Positions 7,885-14,170 of a stretch of DNA of 14,170 nt are shown here, in pieces. The number at the start of each line of letters is the position of its first letter. Positions within the stretch are counted from its first letter, which is position 1. Made by a program: the position numbers and the translations under genes. The notes beneath the pieces were generated by a model, which searched no databases, was not told the DNA's origin, and was given only the letters and a program-made list of their open reading frames with translations. This DNA is from Cytophagales bacterium (GTDB lineage: Bacteria > Bacteroidota > Bacteroidia > Cytophagales > Cyclobacteriaceae), in the NCBI GenBank assembly GCA_024643485.1, contig JAHEMU010000027.1, positions 1 through 14,170 on the forward strand. The letters are read 5' to 3'.

Positions 7885-8233
7885 ATCTTCACTTAAATAT
7901 TTCGCGGGAGTAACCCTTATTTCTGCATTGCTTTTTTATCTAGCAGACCAAACAGATTATTCTTTCTTATTCATTGGATTTATCACTTTGTTCGTGTTTT
8001 TAGGCACCATTTTTTCTCGAATTTTTATCGATACCGCCGTTAAATTAGCCCCTCAAAATTTTGTTCAATGGGCTTTGCTTTCCACGGTTGTGAGATTTTT
8101 CATGTATGCGGTAATGATTTTTTTACTGATATACTTTGCACCGGGACCAATGAAAAACGATATTATTTACTTTGCTTTGATTTATTTAACGTTAACATTT
8201 CACGAAATCTTTGCTCATTTGTCGAAAAAGTGA
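7877..8233 (+). CDS. Small four-helix membrane protein of unassigned family, upstream of atpB
   Basis: This 118-residue protein is almost entirely hydrophobic, with four predicted membrane helices at about 7-23, 28-48, 65-88 and 94-112. A conserved-looking polar patch, FVQWALLSTVVRFFMYAVM, starts the third helix, and the C-terminal helix ends in TFHEIFAHLSKK. I do not recognise a named domain. Its length, four-helix layout and place between an AtpZ-like gene and atpB recall AtpI/UncI-type accessory proteins of ATP synthase operons, but sequence resemblance is not clear enough to claim that family. It starts 8 bases inside the AtpZ-like gene, so the two are probably translated in concert. The gene is real on grounds of overlap packing and uniform membrane character; its function is open. 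Confidence 0.8.
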   Translation: MNRSSLKYFAGVTLISALLFYLADQTDYSFLFIGFITLFVFLGTIFSRIFIDTAVKLAPQNFVQWALLSTVVRFFMYAVMIFLLIYFAPGPMKNDIIYFALIYLTLTFHEIFAHLSKK

Positions 8234-8296
8234 TGCCGGGGTAATGTTTCATTCAAATATTCCTAAATTATATTTTCATTTTGGTTCTATAATCAA

Positions 8297-8304
8297 TACC
8301 TTTG
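8297..8304 (+). promoter_or_regulatory. Putative -7 promoter box of the ATP synthase genes
   Basis: TACCTTTG matches the Bacteroidota consensus TAnnTTTG and is followed by GCAG, as often seen. Transcription would start near 8310, giving a leader of about 43 bases before atpB. A TTTG at 8280-8283 is only 13 bases upstream, shorter than the usual spacing for the -33 element, so the upstream half is weak. The leader contains a small hairpin, CCCT-TTTG-AGGG at 8322-8333. This box would let the atp genes be transcribed independently of the M23-bactofilin run. Confidence 0.55.
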
Positions 8305-8352
8305 CAGTCGAATTTCTAGACCCCTTTTGAGGGAGATGATAAATCGATAGAT

Positions 8353-9342
8353 ATGCTGAGAAAAATAATCGTATTACTGCTGATTTTTGTAGGGTTTTCC
8401 GGGACTTCAATGGCTTTTTCCGGAGAAGAGGGTGAATCTGAATCATTCAATACTGGTGAGATGATCATGGAGCACATTAGTGATGCTCATGAATGGCATT
8501 TATGGAATGGACATTATGGTACATTGCCATTACCAGTTATTTTATACTCTCAACAAAACGGTATCGTTGCCTTTCTTTCTTCAAAATTTGAGCATGGACA
8601 CGCTTCTTATCAAGGTTATAAAATGGAAGAAGGTCATATTGTAGCTGAAGACGGTCATTCCTTTATTGATTTCAGTATTACTAAAAATGTTGCCCAATTA
8701 ATGTTTAATGTGGTGCTGATGTTTGTGGTATTTTTTACCGCAGCTAAAGGTTATAAAAAGAGAGAAGGAAGAGCGCCAAAAGGTCTGCAGTCGCTTTTGG
8801 AGCCTATCATTATATTCGTTAGAGATGAAATTGTAAAACCAAATATTGGTAAAAATTATAATAAGTATTTACCGTACTTTTTAACGTTATTTTTCTTTAT
8901 CTGGTTTGGTAATTTAATTGGGTTGATGCCAGGAGCTGCGAACTTAACGGGTAATATTGCTATTACGTGTGTATTGGCAGTTATTACGTTAGTATTGACG
9001 ATGTTTTCATCAAATAAGCATTACTGGAAGCACATATTCTGGCCTCCAGGTGTTCCAGTTCCAATTAAGTTTATAATCGTTCCTATTGAGATAATTGGTA
9101 TCTTAACAAAACCTTTCAGTTTAATGATACGTTTGTTTGTGGCGATTACTGCCGGTCACATCGTATTGTTGAGTTTGATGTTTATGACATTTATTTTTGC
9201 GAGTTGGGGAGTGGGTATAGGTTCATCGCTTGTTGTGTTGTTTATTAATATTATTGAAATATTGGTAGCGACAATTCAAGCATACGTATTTACGCTTTTT
9301 TCATCCATGTATATTGGCATGGCAATGGAAGAGCATCATTAA
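8353..9342 (+). CDS. atpB: ATP synthase Fo subunit a
   Basis: Subunit a forms the two proton half-channels beside the c-ring. The 329-residue protein is longer than the E. coli form (271) because of its N-terminus. A cleavable signal peptide (about 1-21, ending SMAFS) is followed by a periplasmic extension with eight histidines between 41 and 102. Membrane helices then run from about 115 to the end. The essential arginine is Arg260 in LMIRLFVAITAGH, and the conserved glutamine is Gln309 in ATIQAYVFTLF, so the proton path is complete. A signal peptide plus extension is, as I recall, usual for Bacteroidota subunit a. It is the first gene of the six-gene atp run and sits 119 bases after the four-helix gene, with a promoter box in the gap. 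It ends 32 bases before atpE. Confidence 0.97.
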   Translation: MLRKIIVLLLIFVGFSGTSMAFSGEEGESESFNTGEMIMEHISDAHEWHLWNGHYGTLPLPVILYSQQNGIVAFLSSKFEHGHASYQGYKMEEGHIVAEDGHSFIDFSITKNVAQLMFNVVLMFVVFFTAAKGYKKREGRAPKGLQSLLEPIIIFVRDEIVKPNIGKNYNKYLPYFLTLFFFIWFGNLIGLMPGAANLTGNIAITCVLAVITLVLTMFSSNKHYWKHIFWPPGVPVPIKFIIVPIEIIGILTKPFSLMIRLFVAITAGHIVLLSLMFMTFIFASWGVGIGSSLVVLFINIIEILVATIQAYVFTLFSSMYIGMAMEEHH

Positions 9343-9374
9343 TAGAAACATGTTTCATTTAAATATATAATATC

Positions 9375-9632
9375 ATGTTATTAACTTTATTATTGGATTT
9401 CTACTATGGCATCGTTGGAGCTGGTATCGGTGCAGGACTTGTTGCGATTGGCGCAGGTATTGGTATCGGTAAAATTGGAGCTTCGGCTATGGAAGCAATG
9501 GCTCGTCAGCCAGAAGCGTCTGGTAAGGTTCAAACTGCAATGTTGATTATCGCGGCTCTTATTGAGGTTATCGCGCTTTTCGGTGTTGTTATTTGTTTCC
9601 TTATCTCACAGCAAACGCCTCCTGCTGTCTAA
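9375..9632 (+). CDS. atpE: ATP synthase Fo subunit c
   Basis: This 85-residue hairpin proteolipid builds the rotating c-ring. Helix 1 carries the glycine-rich GAGIGAGLVAIGAGIGIG, the polar loop carries the family signature ARQPEA at 43-48, and helix 2 carries the ion-binding Glu64 in ALIEVIALFG. The residue matching the sodium-binding glutamine of Na+-type rings (Ilyobacter) is Ile, and Glu64 is followed by Val rather than Ser or Thr, so the ring is predicted to be proton-driven. It lies between atpB and atpF and is followed by a terminator-like hairpin. That fits the need for many more c than b copies. Confidence 0.97.
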   Translation: MLLTLLLDFYYGIVGAGIGAGLVAIGAGIGIGKIGASAMEAMARQPEASGKVQTAMLIIAALIEVIALFGVVICFLISQQTPPAV

Positions 9633-9644
9633 GTAGATAAGACA

Positions 9645-9692
9645 TTGAAGCCGGATCAACGTTTGGTTGAACCGGCTTCAAATTTTGTTTTT
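9645..9692 (+). terminator. Terminator-like hairpin between atpE and atpF
   Basis: A perfect 10-base stem (TTGAAGCCGG at 9645-9654 with CCGGCTTCAA at 9672-9681) continues, after one A/A mismatch, into a 5-base stem (TCAAC 9656-9660 with GTTGA 9666-9670) around the loop GTTTG. It is followed directly by TTTTGTTTTT at 9683-9692. This has the form of a Rho-independent terminator inside the operon. It could act as a partial terminator or as an RNA end that protects the atpB-atpE message. No -7 box was found between it and atpF. Confidence 0.8.
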
Positions 9693-9715
9693 AAAAAAAT
9701 TATAAAAAATATACA

Positions 9716-10210
9716 ATGGAGCTTTTAACCCCCGGTGTAGGATTAATATTTTGGCAGACTGTTATCTTTTTGTCATTGGTATTTTTGCTTTCGAAATTTG
9801 CTTGGAAGCCGATTTTAAGTGCATTGAGAATTCGTGAAGAATCAATTGAAGAAGCTCTTTCTTTAGCTGAAGAAGCAAGAAAAGAAATTGCTAATTTGAA
9901 GTCTGATAACGAAAAATTGTTAGACCAAGCGCGTCAAGAGCGTGAGGCAATTATGCGTGAAGCGCGTGAAGCGGCGAATGTAATGAGAGAAGAAGCTCGT
10001 ACTGAAGCTGGCAAAACAACTGAAAAAATGATCAGTGATGCTCGTGCAGCCATTGAAGCTGAGAAACAAGCTGCAATGTCTGATGTTAGAAACCAGGTAA
10101 CTGAATTGAGCTTGGTAATAGCAGAAAAAATATTGAAAACTCAGCTTGCTGGAAATAAAGAGCAAGAAAAGTTAATAACTGAGTACGTTAAAGAACTTAA
10201 TCTTAATTAA
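9716..10210 (+). CDS. atpF: ATP synthase Fo subunit b
   Basis: Subunit b is the peripheral stalk that holds F1 against rotation. The 164-residue protein has a single N-terminal membrane helix (about 7-30, GLIFWQTVIFLSLVFLLSKFAW). A long charged, alanine-rich coiled coil (about 38-145) follows, with repeated arginine and glutamate (EEARKEIANLK, REAREAANVMREEAR). Its short C-terminal tail is expected to contact subunit delta. The length is close to the E. coli form (156). The gene starts 83 bases after atpE, past the hairpin at 9645-9692, and is followed by atpH after 3 bases. No second b or b' gene is present, so a homodimer is expected. Confidence 0.96.
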   Translation: MELLTPGVGLIFWQTVIFLSLVFLLSKFAWKPILSALRIREESIEEALSLAEEARKEIANLKSDNEKLLDQARQEREAIMREAREAANVMREEARTEAGKTTEKMISDARAAIEAEKQAAMSDVRNQVTELSLVIAEKILKTQLAGNKEQEKLITEYVKELNLN

Positions 10211-10213
10211 GGA

Positions 10214-10753
10214 ATGACTGATTATAGAGTTTCCAGTAGATATGCAAAGTCGTTAATCGAGCTAGCCTCCAGTATGAATTTATTGGATAAGGTGCACAAC
10301 GATTTGCAGTTATTTTTGTCTACTGCGGATCAAAGTAGAGACTTGAAAATCATGTTAACCAGTCCTGTAATCAAGCATGTAGTCAAAAAAAGAATTTTGA
10401 GAAGCATTTTTGAGAAGCATTTGGATAACTTGACTTTGTCTTTCTTTGACATTATATGCCAAAAAAATAGAGAAATTCTATTGTATAGTATAGCAAAAGA
10501 GTTCCACCGTCAATATAATGCGGTTAATGGAGTCGAATTTGCAAAAGTGACTACATCTGTTGCGTTGACAAACGAATTGAGAACTCAATTTAACAAGGTC
10601 GTGATGGAAGTGTCGGGTAAACCGTCGGTTGAATTAGTTGAGGAAGTAAATCCAGATATTATTGGTGGATTTATTCTTAATGTAGGGGACAGACGAATAG
10701 ACGGTTCGGTAGTTGGGAAACTAAATCGAATCAAAAGGAAACTTGTAGTATAA
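10214..10753 (+). CDS. atpH: ATP synthase F1 subunit delta
   Basis: Subunit delta joins the top of F1 to the b stalk. The 179-residue protein matches the family length. The N-terminal helical domain shows YRVSSRYAKSLIELASSMNLLDKVHNDLQLF and the motif SPVIKHVVKKRILRSIF. The C-terminal part ends with the family signature PDIIGGFILNVGDRRIDGSVVGKLNRIKRKL. It is spaced 3 bases from atpF and 28 bases from atpA, so it is surely co-transcribed. Delta is poorly conserved across phyla, so the signature near the C-terminus and the gene order carry the call. Confidence 0.95.
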   Translation: MTDYRVSSRYAKSLIELASSMNLLDKVHNDLQLFLSTADQSRDLKIMLTSPVIKHVVKKRILRSIFEKHLDNLTLSFFDIICQKNREILLYSIAKEFHRQYNAVNGVEFAKVTTSVALTNELRTQFNKVVMEVSGKPSVELVEEVNPDIIGGFILNVGDRRIDGSVVGKLNRIKRKLVV

Positions 10754-10781
10754 AATTTTAAGACATCAAATAATCGATAAA

Positions 10782-12362
10782 ATGGCAAATGTAAGACCAG
10801 ACGAAGTGTCAGCTATTTTGAGAGAACAACTTTCAAACGCAAAAACTGAAGCGGAACTCGAAGAAGTTGGTACCGTATTAGAAGTAGGTGACGGAGTTGC
10901 CCGAATCTATGGACTAACAAAGGCACAAGCAGGTGAGTTGCTTGAATTTGAGAATGGTTTAAAAGCAATGGCCCTTAACCTTGAAGAGGATAACGTAGGT
11001 GCTGTATTGTTTGGCGATTCAAAAGAAATCCGTGAAGGAGATACCGTTAAAAGAACAGGTACCATTGCAAATATTCACGTAGGTGAAGAAATTGTAGGTC
11101 GTGTTGTTGATGCGTTGGGTAAACCAATAGATGGTAAAGGTCCGATTAAAGGCGAGCAATTTGAAATGCCACTTGAGCGTAAAGCTCCAGGGGTAATTTA
11201 TCGTCGTCCGGTAAATGAGCCATTGCAAACTGGTATTAAAGCAATTGACTCCATGATTCCAATCGGAAGGGGACAACGTGAGTTAATTATTGGTGACCGT
11301 CAAACTGGTAAAACAGCAGTTGCAATTGATACTATCATTAATCAAAAGGAGTTCTTCGATAGAGGAGAGCCTGTATATTGTATATATGTTGCCGTTGGAC
11401 AAAAAGCATCAACTGTTGCTTCTGTAGTAGCTTCTTTAGAAAGAGCTGGTGCAATGCAATACACTACTATCGTAGCGGCAACTGCATCAGATCCTGCTCC
11501 AATGCAATTTTACGCTCCGTTTTCGGGAGCTGCTATTGGTGAGTATTTTAGAGATACTGGACGCCCTGCCTTGGTAATTTATGATGATTTATCTAAACAA
11601 GCAGTAGCGTATCGTGAGGTTTCTCTTCTTTTGAAAAGACCTCCAGGACGTGAAGCTTATCCAGGAGACGTATTCTATCTTCACTCTCGTTTGTTAGAAA
11701 GAGCTGCGAAAATCAACGATAATGATTCAATTGCTCAGGCAATGAATGATCTTCCAGATTCATTGAAAGGTAGAGTAAAAGGTGGTGGGTCATTAACAGC
11801 CCTTCCAATTATTGAAACTCAGGCGGGTGACGTTTCTGCCTATATTCCAACCAACGTAATTTCTATTACTGATGGTCAGATTTTCCTTGAGTCTAACTTA
11901 TTTAATTCGGGTATACGACCTGCTATTAACGTAGGTATTTCTGTATCTAGAGTTGGAGGAGCCGCCCAAATCAAATCTATGAAGAAAGTAGCCGGTACTT
12001 TGAAATTGGATCAAGCTCAATTCCGCGAACTTGAAGCGTTTTCAAAATTTGGTTCTGATTTAGATGCTGCAACACAAAGAGCCATCGATAGAGGAAGAAG
12101 AAATCAGGAGATCCTAAAACAAGGTCAATATTCACCTGAAGCTGTTGAAGAACAAGTAGCTGTTATTTTTGCTTCTACGAAAGGATTTATTGATAAAGTT
12201 CCTGTTACAAAAGTAAAAGCATTTCAAGCAGATTATATCAGCGTTTTAAGAACAAAACACAATGATGTACTTGAAGCATTAAGAGCTGGTAAATTTGATG
12301 ATGCGATCACTACAGTTTTGAGTGATGTGTCAAAAGAAATTGCAAAAACATATATCAAGTAA
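10782..12362 (+). CDS. atpA: ATP synthase F1 subunit alpha
   Basis: This 526-residue non-catalytic nucleotide-binding subunit forms the F1 hexamer with beta. The N-terminal beta-barrel is followed by the Walker A loop GDRQTGKT at 171-178, the Walker B region ALVIYDDLSKQ near 263-273, and the signature PAINVGISVSR with the arginine finger Arg390. Compared with E. coli AtpA, the loop after HSRLLERAAK is about seven residues longer (INDNDSIAQAMNDLPDSLKG), a form I recall in Bacteroidota proteins. The helical C-terminal domain is complete. It lies 28 bases after atpH and 13 bases before atpG. The partner beta gene is not in the window. Confidence 0.98.
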   Translation: MANVRPDEVSAILREQLSNAKTEAELEEVGTVLEVGDGVARIYGLTKAQAGELLEFENGLKAMALNLEEDNVGAVLFGDSKEIREGDTVKRTGTIANIHVGEEIVGRVVDALGKPIDGKGPIKGEQFEMPLERKAPGVIYRRPVNEPLQTGIKAIDSMIPIGRGQRELIIGDRQTGKTAVAIDTIINQKEFFDRGEPVYCIYVAVGQKASTVASVVASLERAGAMQYTTIVAATASDPAPMQFYAPFSGAAIGEYFRDTGRPALVIYDDLSKQAVAYREVSLLLKRPPGREAYPGDVFYLHSRLLERAAKINDNDSIAQAMNDLPDSLKGRVKGGGSLTALPIIETQAGDVSAYIPTNVISITDGQIFLESNLFNSGIRPAINVGISVSRVGGAAQIKSMKKVAGTLKLDQAQFRELEAFSKFGSDLDAATQRAIDRGRRNQEILKQGQYSPEAVEEQVAVIFASTKGFIDKVPVTKVKAFQADYISVLRTKHNDVLEALRAGKFDDAITTVLSDVSKEIAKTYIK

Positions 12363-12375
12363 AACCTAATTAAGG

Positions 12376-13251
12376 ATGCCAAATCTAAAGGAGGTAAAGA
12401 ATCGGATTCAGTCTGTAATGTCGACACAGCAGATAACCAAAGCCATGAAAATGGTGGCGGCTGCTAAATTGCGACGTTCACAAGACAACATTATGCAATT
12501 GCGACCGTATGCTCAAAAACTTAACGGGATATTGCAAAACCTATCTTCTGGAATGGAAGGGGATGATAATAATGTGTATGGAGTTGAACGATATCCAGAG
12601 AAGGTTCTTATCATAGTTGTTACTTCAGATAGAGGTCTTTGTGGTGCGTTTAATTCAAATGTTCATAAAGCGGTAATTAGAAACATCAACAATAATTATA
12701 AAAGTATCAATGATAGAGGAGATCTTCATATCCTTCCTTTAGGGAAAAAAGGATTTGATTTCTTTAAAAAGAGAAATTATAAAATTGTAGATAAATTCTG
12801 GAAAGTATTTTCAAACCTTTCTTTTATGGAAGTATCGAAAGTAGCTGAATTTGTCATGCAACAGTTCCGTCAAGGTGAGTACGATAGAGTGGAGATTGTA
12901 TATAATGAGTTTAAAAATGTGGCAACGCAGATTTTGAATACAGAGCAATTTCTTCCTGTATTACCTCCGGCTGAGGTTTCTGATAATAGTGATGTAGATT
13001 ATATTTATCAGCCAAACAAAGAATCAATTGTTGAGGAATTAATTCCAAAATCATTAAAAGTGCAATTGTTCAAGGCTGTATTGGAATCCAATGCATCTGA
13101 ACAAGGCGCTAGAATGACTGCAATGGATCAGGCTACTGATAATGCGGGAGATTTATTAAAAGAGTTAAGACTTACCTATAATAGATCGCGGCAGGCAGCT
13201 ATTACTACTGAAATTAATGAGATTGTTGCAGGTTCTGCAGCACTCGGATAA
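12376..13251 (+). CDS. atpG: ATP synthase F1 subunit gamma
   Basis: Subunit gamma is the central rotating shaft that couples the c-ring to the catalytic sites. The 291-residue protein has both conserved terminal helices that form the coiled coil: VKNRIQSVMSTQQITKAMKM at the N-terminus and LTYNRSRQAAITTEINEIVA near the C-terminus. The Rossmann-like middle contains VTSDRGLCGAFNSNV at 82-96. The last gene of the atp run, it is followed by a 94-base gap with a long inverted repeat and not by atpD. No plant- or cyanobacterium-type regulatory cysteine loop is visible. Confidence 0.97.
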   Translation: MPNLKEVKNRIQSVMSTQQITKAMKMVAAAKLRRSQDNIMQLRPYAQKLNGILQNLSSGMEGDDNNVYGVERYPEKVLIIVVTSDRGLCGAFNSNVHKAVIRNINNNYKSINDRGDLHILPLGKKGFDFFKKRNYKIVDKFWKVFSNLSFMEVSKVAEFVMQQFRQGEYDRVEIVYNEFKNVATQILNTEQFLPVLPPAEVSDNSDVDYIYQPNKESIVEELIPKSLKVQLFKAVLESNASEQGARMTAMDQATDNAGDLLKELRLTYNRSRQAAITTEINEIVAGSAALG

Positions 13252-13255
13252 TATT

Positions 13256-13360
13256 AATAAATACTTTCATCTGGATTTTGTTCGTACAAAATCGGAATGA
13301 TTCTTGCGATTATTGTTAAATTGTACAATTAAACGCAAAATCAGGATGAAAGTATTTATT
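13256..13360. repeat. Long inverted repeat spanning the atpG-PD40 gap and the next start codon
   Basis: Two 25-base arms, 13256-13280 and 13336-13360, are complementary at 23 positions: 16 outer pairs without error, one T/G, one G/A, then seven more pairs. They enclose 55 bases. The right arm contains the ATG at 13346-13348 and the first five codons of the downstream gene, and it is followed by a T-run at 13359-13365. A competing small hairpin (GATTTTG 13274-13280 with CAAAATC 13287-13293, loop TTCGTA) uses the inner part of the left arm. It could act as a terminator after atpG or mask the next start in read-through RNA. Confidence 0.7.
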
Positions 13361-14170
13361 TTTTTGTTTCTAATCACTTTTGCCTCTACGGCATTTTCTC
13401 AAGAACGCCCATTTTCTAGGGATATAAACCTCAGCACGGCCAATATTACAGCACCATCTCTTTCAGGTGATAAAAAAGTGTTACTCTATTTGTCGGATTA
13501 TGTTGATAGTTACGAGCCAACTCTTTTTATAAGTACGTTAGATGGAAGATGGACTGAAGGTGTGCGTTTGCCAAAAGATGCTACCATTTCGCGTTTTAAT
13601 TATAAATATGGTCACTTTTTAGACTTCACTGGAAAGACTGTTTATTACACCACCAAAAGAGGTGGAGGGAATGGTTATGATATTTGGTCTATGGAAAGGA
13701 CCGAAACTGGATGGGGAAGGCCTGAGCCTTTAAGAGCACCTATAAATACTACCGGTAATGATGCTTCTCCTTCTTTGACTCCCGATAATTTAGAAATGTA
13801 TTTTATTCGTTGTGATAAAATGGATGCCTATGAATCTTCTGGCTGCAAAATCTATTATTCTTCTTATAACGGAACTGCGTGGGAAGAACCAATCGCACTA
13901 CCTGCAAATATCAATACCGGAAATGTTACTGCCCCACGAATTCTAGCAGATAAAGTCACTTTGATTTTTGCTGCAATCAAGCCTGGGAATAAAGGGGGAT
14001 ATGATCTATATATGTCAAGAAAGTCGGCAAACGGTGTTTGGGGTGATCCAGTGCCGATGGATTTTGTCAATACAGAGAATGATGAAGTGATGATTTCCAC
14101 TGATTTTAATGGGATTCTATTGACTCTAGGTAAGATGGGGAATAGTAAAGAACAATTAGTAGATGCAGTA
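13346..14170 (+). CDS. Secreted PD40/WD40-like beta-propeller protein (3' end beyond the window)
   Basis: The frame is open from ATG 13346 to the right edge, giving 275 residues of an incomplete protein. A signal peptide (about 1-18, MKVFIFLFLITFASTAFS) sends it to the periplasm or beyond. Propeller-like repeats of PD40 type follow, each with an aspartate-proline/strand rhythm and a tyrosine-aspartate turn: NGYDIWSMERTETGWGRPEPL (about 109-129), NDASPSLTPDNLEMYFI (138-154), CKIYYSSYNGTAWEEPIALP (167-186) and GGYDLYMSRKSANGVWGDPV (217-236). Such propellers often precede an OmpA-like domain in Bacteroidota, including T9SS-linked PorE, but that part would lie beyond the window. The start codon lies inside the right arm of the inverted repeat. 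It is transcribed in the same direction as atpG, and no clear -7 box was found in the gap. No specific function can be assigned. Confidence 0.82.
   Translation, partial: MKVFIFLFLITFASTAFSQERPFSRDINLSTANITAPSLSGDKKVLLYLSDYVDSYEPTLFISTLDGRWTEGVRLPKDATISRFNYKYGHFLDFTGKTVYYTTKRGGGNGYDIWSMERTETGWGRPEPLRAPINTTGNDASPSLTPDNLEMYFIRCDKMDAYESSGCKIYYSSYNGTAWEEPIALPANINTGNVTAPRILADKVTLIFAAIKPGNKGGYDLYMSRKSANGVWGDPVPMDFVNTENDEVMISTDFNGILLTLGKMGNSKEQLVDAV

Noticed and set aside
9920..10165. Open frame on the minus strand inside atpF, and similar antisense frames within uvrC, PBP1A, atpH, atpA and the PD40 gene.
   Set aside because: They lie inside well-supported genes, encode low-complexity or compositionally odd peptides and show no recognisable domain.
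13319..13330. Perfect 12-base palindrome AATTGTACAATT in the loop of the large inverted repeat.
   Set aside because: A few such palindromes are expected by chance in a window this size, and no second copy was noticed.
13256..13360. The 105-base inverted repeat as a miniature transposable element.
   Set aside because: No target-site duplication flanks it, and the right arm is part of the coding start of the PD40 gene.
1..14170. CRISPR array, tRNA, rRNA, insertion sequence or defence island.
   Set aside because: No regularly spaced repeats, RNA-gene signatures, transposase motifs or toxin-antitoxin pairs were seen, and the window is densely filled with core genes.

Overview
The window looks like a core chromosomal segment of a Bacteroidota bacterium, probably Flavobacteriia-like. 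The base composition is AT-rich. It carries a PorW/SprE-type lipoprotein, which is specific to type IX secretion and gliding bacteria. The ATP synthase subunit a has a cleavable signal peptide and a long His/Glu-rich N-terminal extension, and AtpA has a form of the family loop that I recall from Bacteroidota. Several gene starts are preceded by boxes matching the Bacteroidota -7 consensus TAnnTTTG. No mobile element, CRISPR array, tRNA or rRNA was seen.

Layout. Positions 1-6307, minus strand: a three-gene run in the order porW/sprE (T9SS TPR lipoprotein), a class A penicillin-binding protein 1A, and uvrC. The uvrC start overlaps the PBP stop, and uvrC runs off the left edge. Positions 6308-6411: a short divergent promoter region. 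Positions 6412-8233, plus strand: four overlapping genes encoding an M23 peptidase, a bactofilin, an AtpZ/AtpI-like two-helix protein and an unassigned four-helix membrane protein. Positions 8234-8352: a gap with a good -7 promoter box. Positions 8353-13251: the ATP synthase genes atpB-atpE-atpF-atpH-atpA-atpG, encoding a, c, b, delta, alpha and gamma. Positions 13252-13345: a gap holding a long inverted repeat. Positions 13346 to the right edge: a secreted PD40 beta-propeller protein, incomplete.

How the genes work together. The left half concerns the cell envelope: peptidoglycan synthesis (PBP1A), peptidoglycan cleavage (M23) and its likely bactofilin scaffold, and T9SS assembly (PorW), with a DNA repair nuclease attached by overlap. 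The right half makes six of the eight F1Fo subunits. The beta and epsilon genes (atpD, atpC) are absent and must lie elsewhere. The overlap chain from the M23 gene through AtpZ suggests that envelope-shaping and ATP synthase assembly genes are partly co-transcribed.

The most interesting non-coding signals are two. One is a strong terminator-like hairpin between atpE and atpF. The other is a long, nearly perfect inverted repeat whose right arm covers the start codon of the PD40 gene. I found no clearly novel multi-gene system. The least explained gene is the four-helix protein at 7877-8233.
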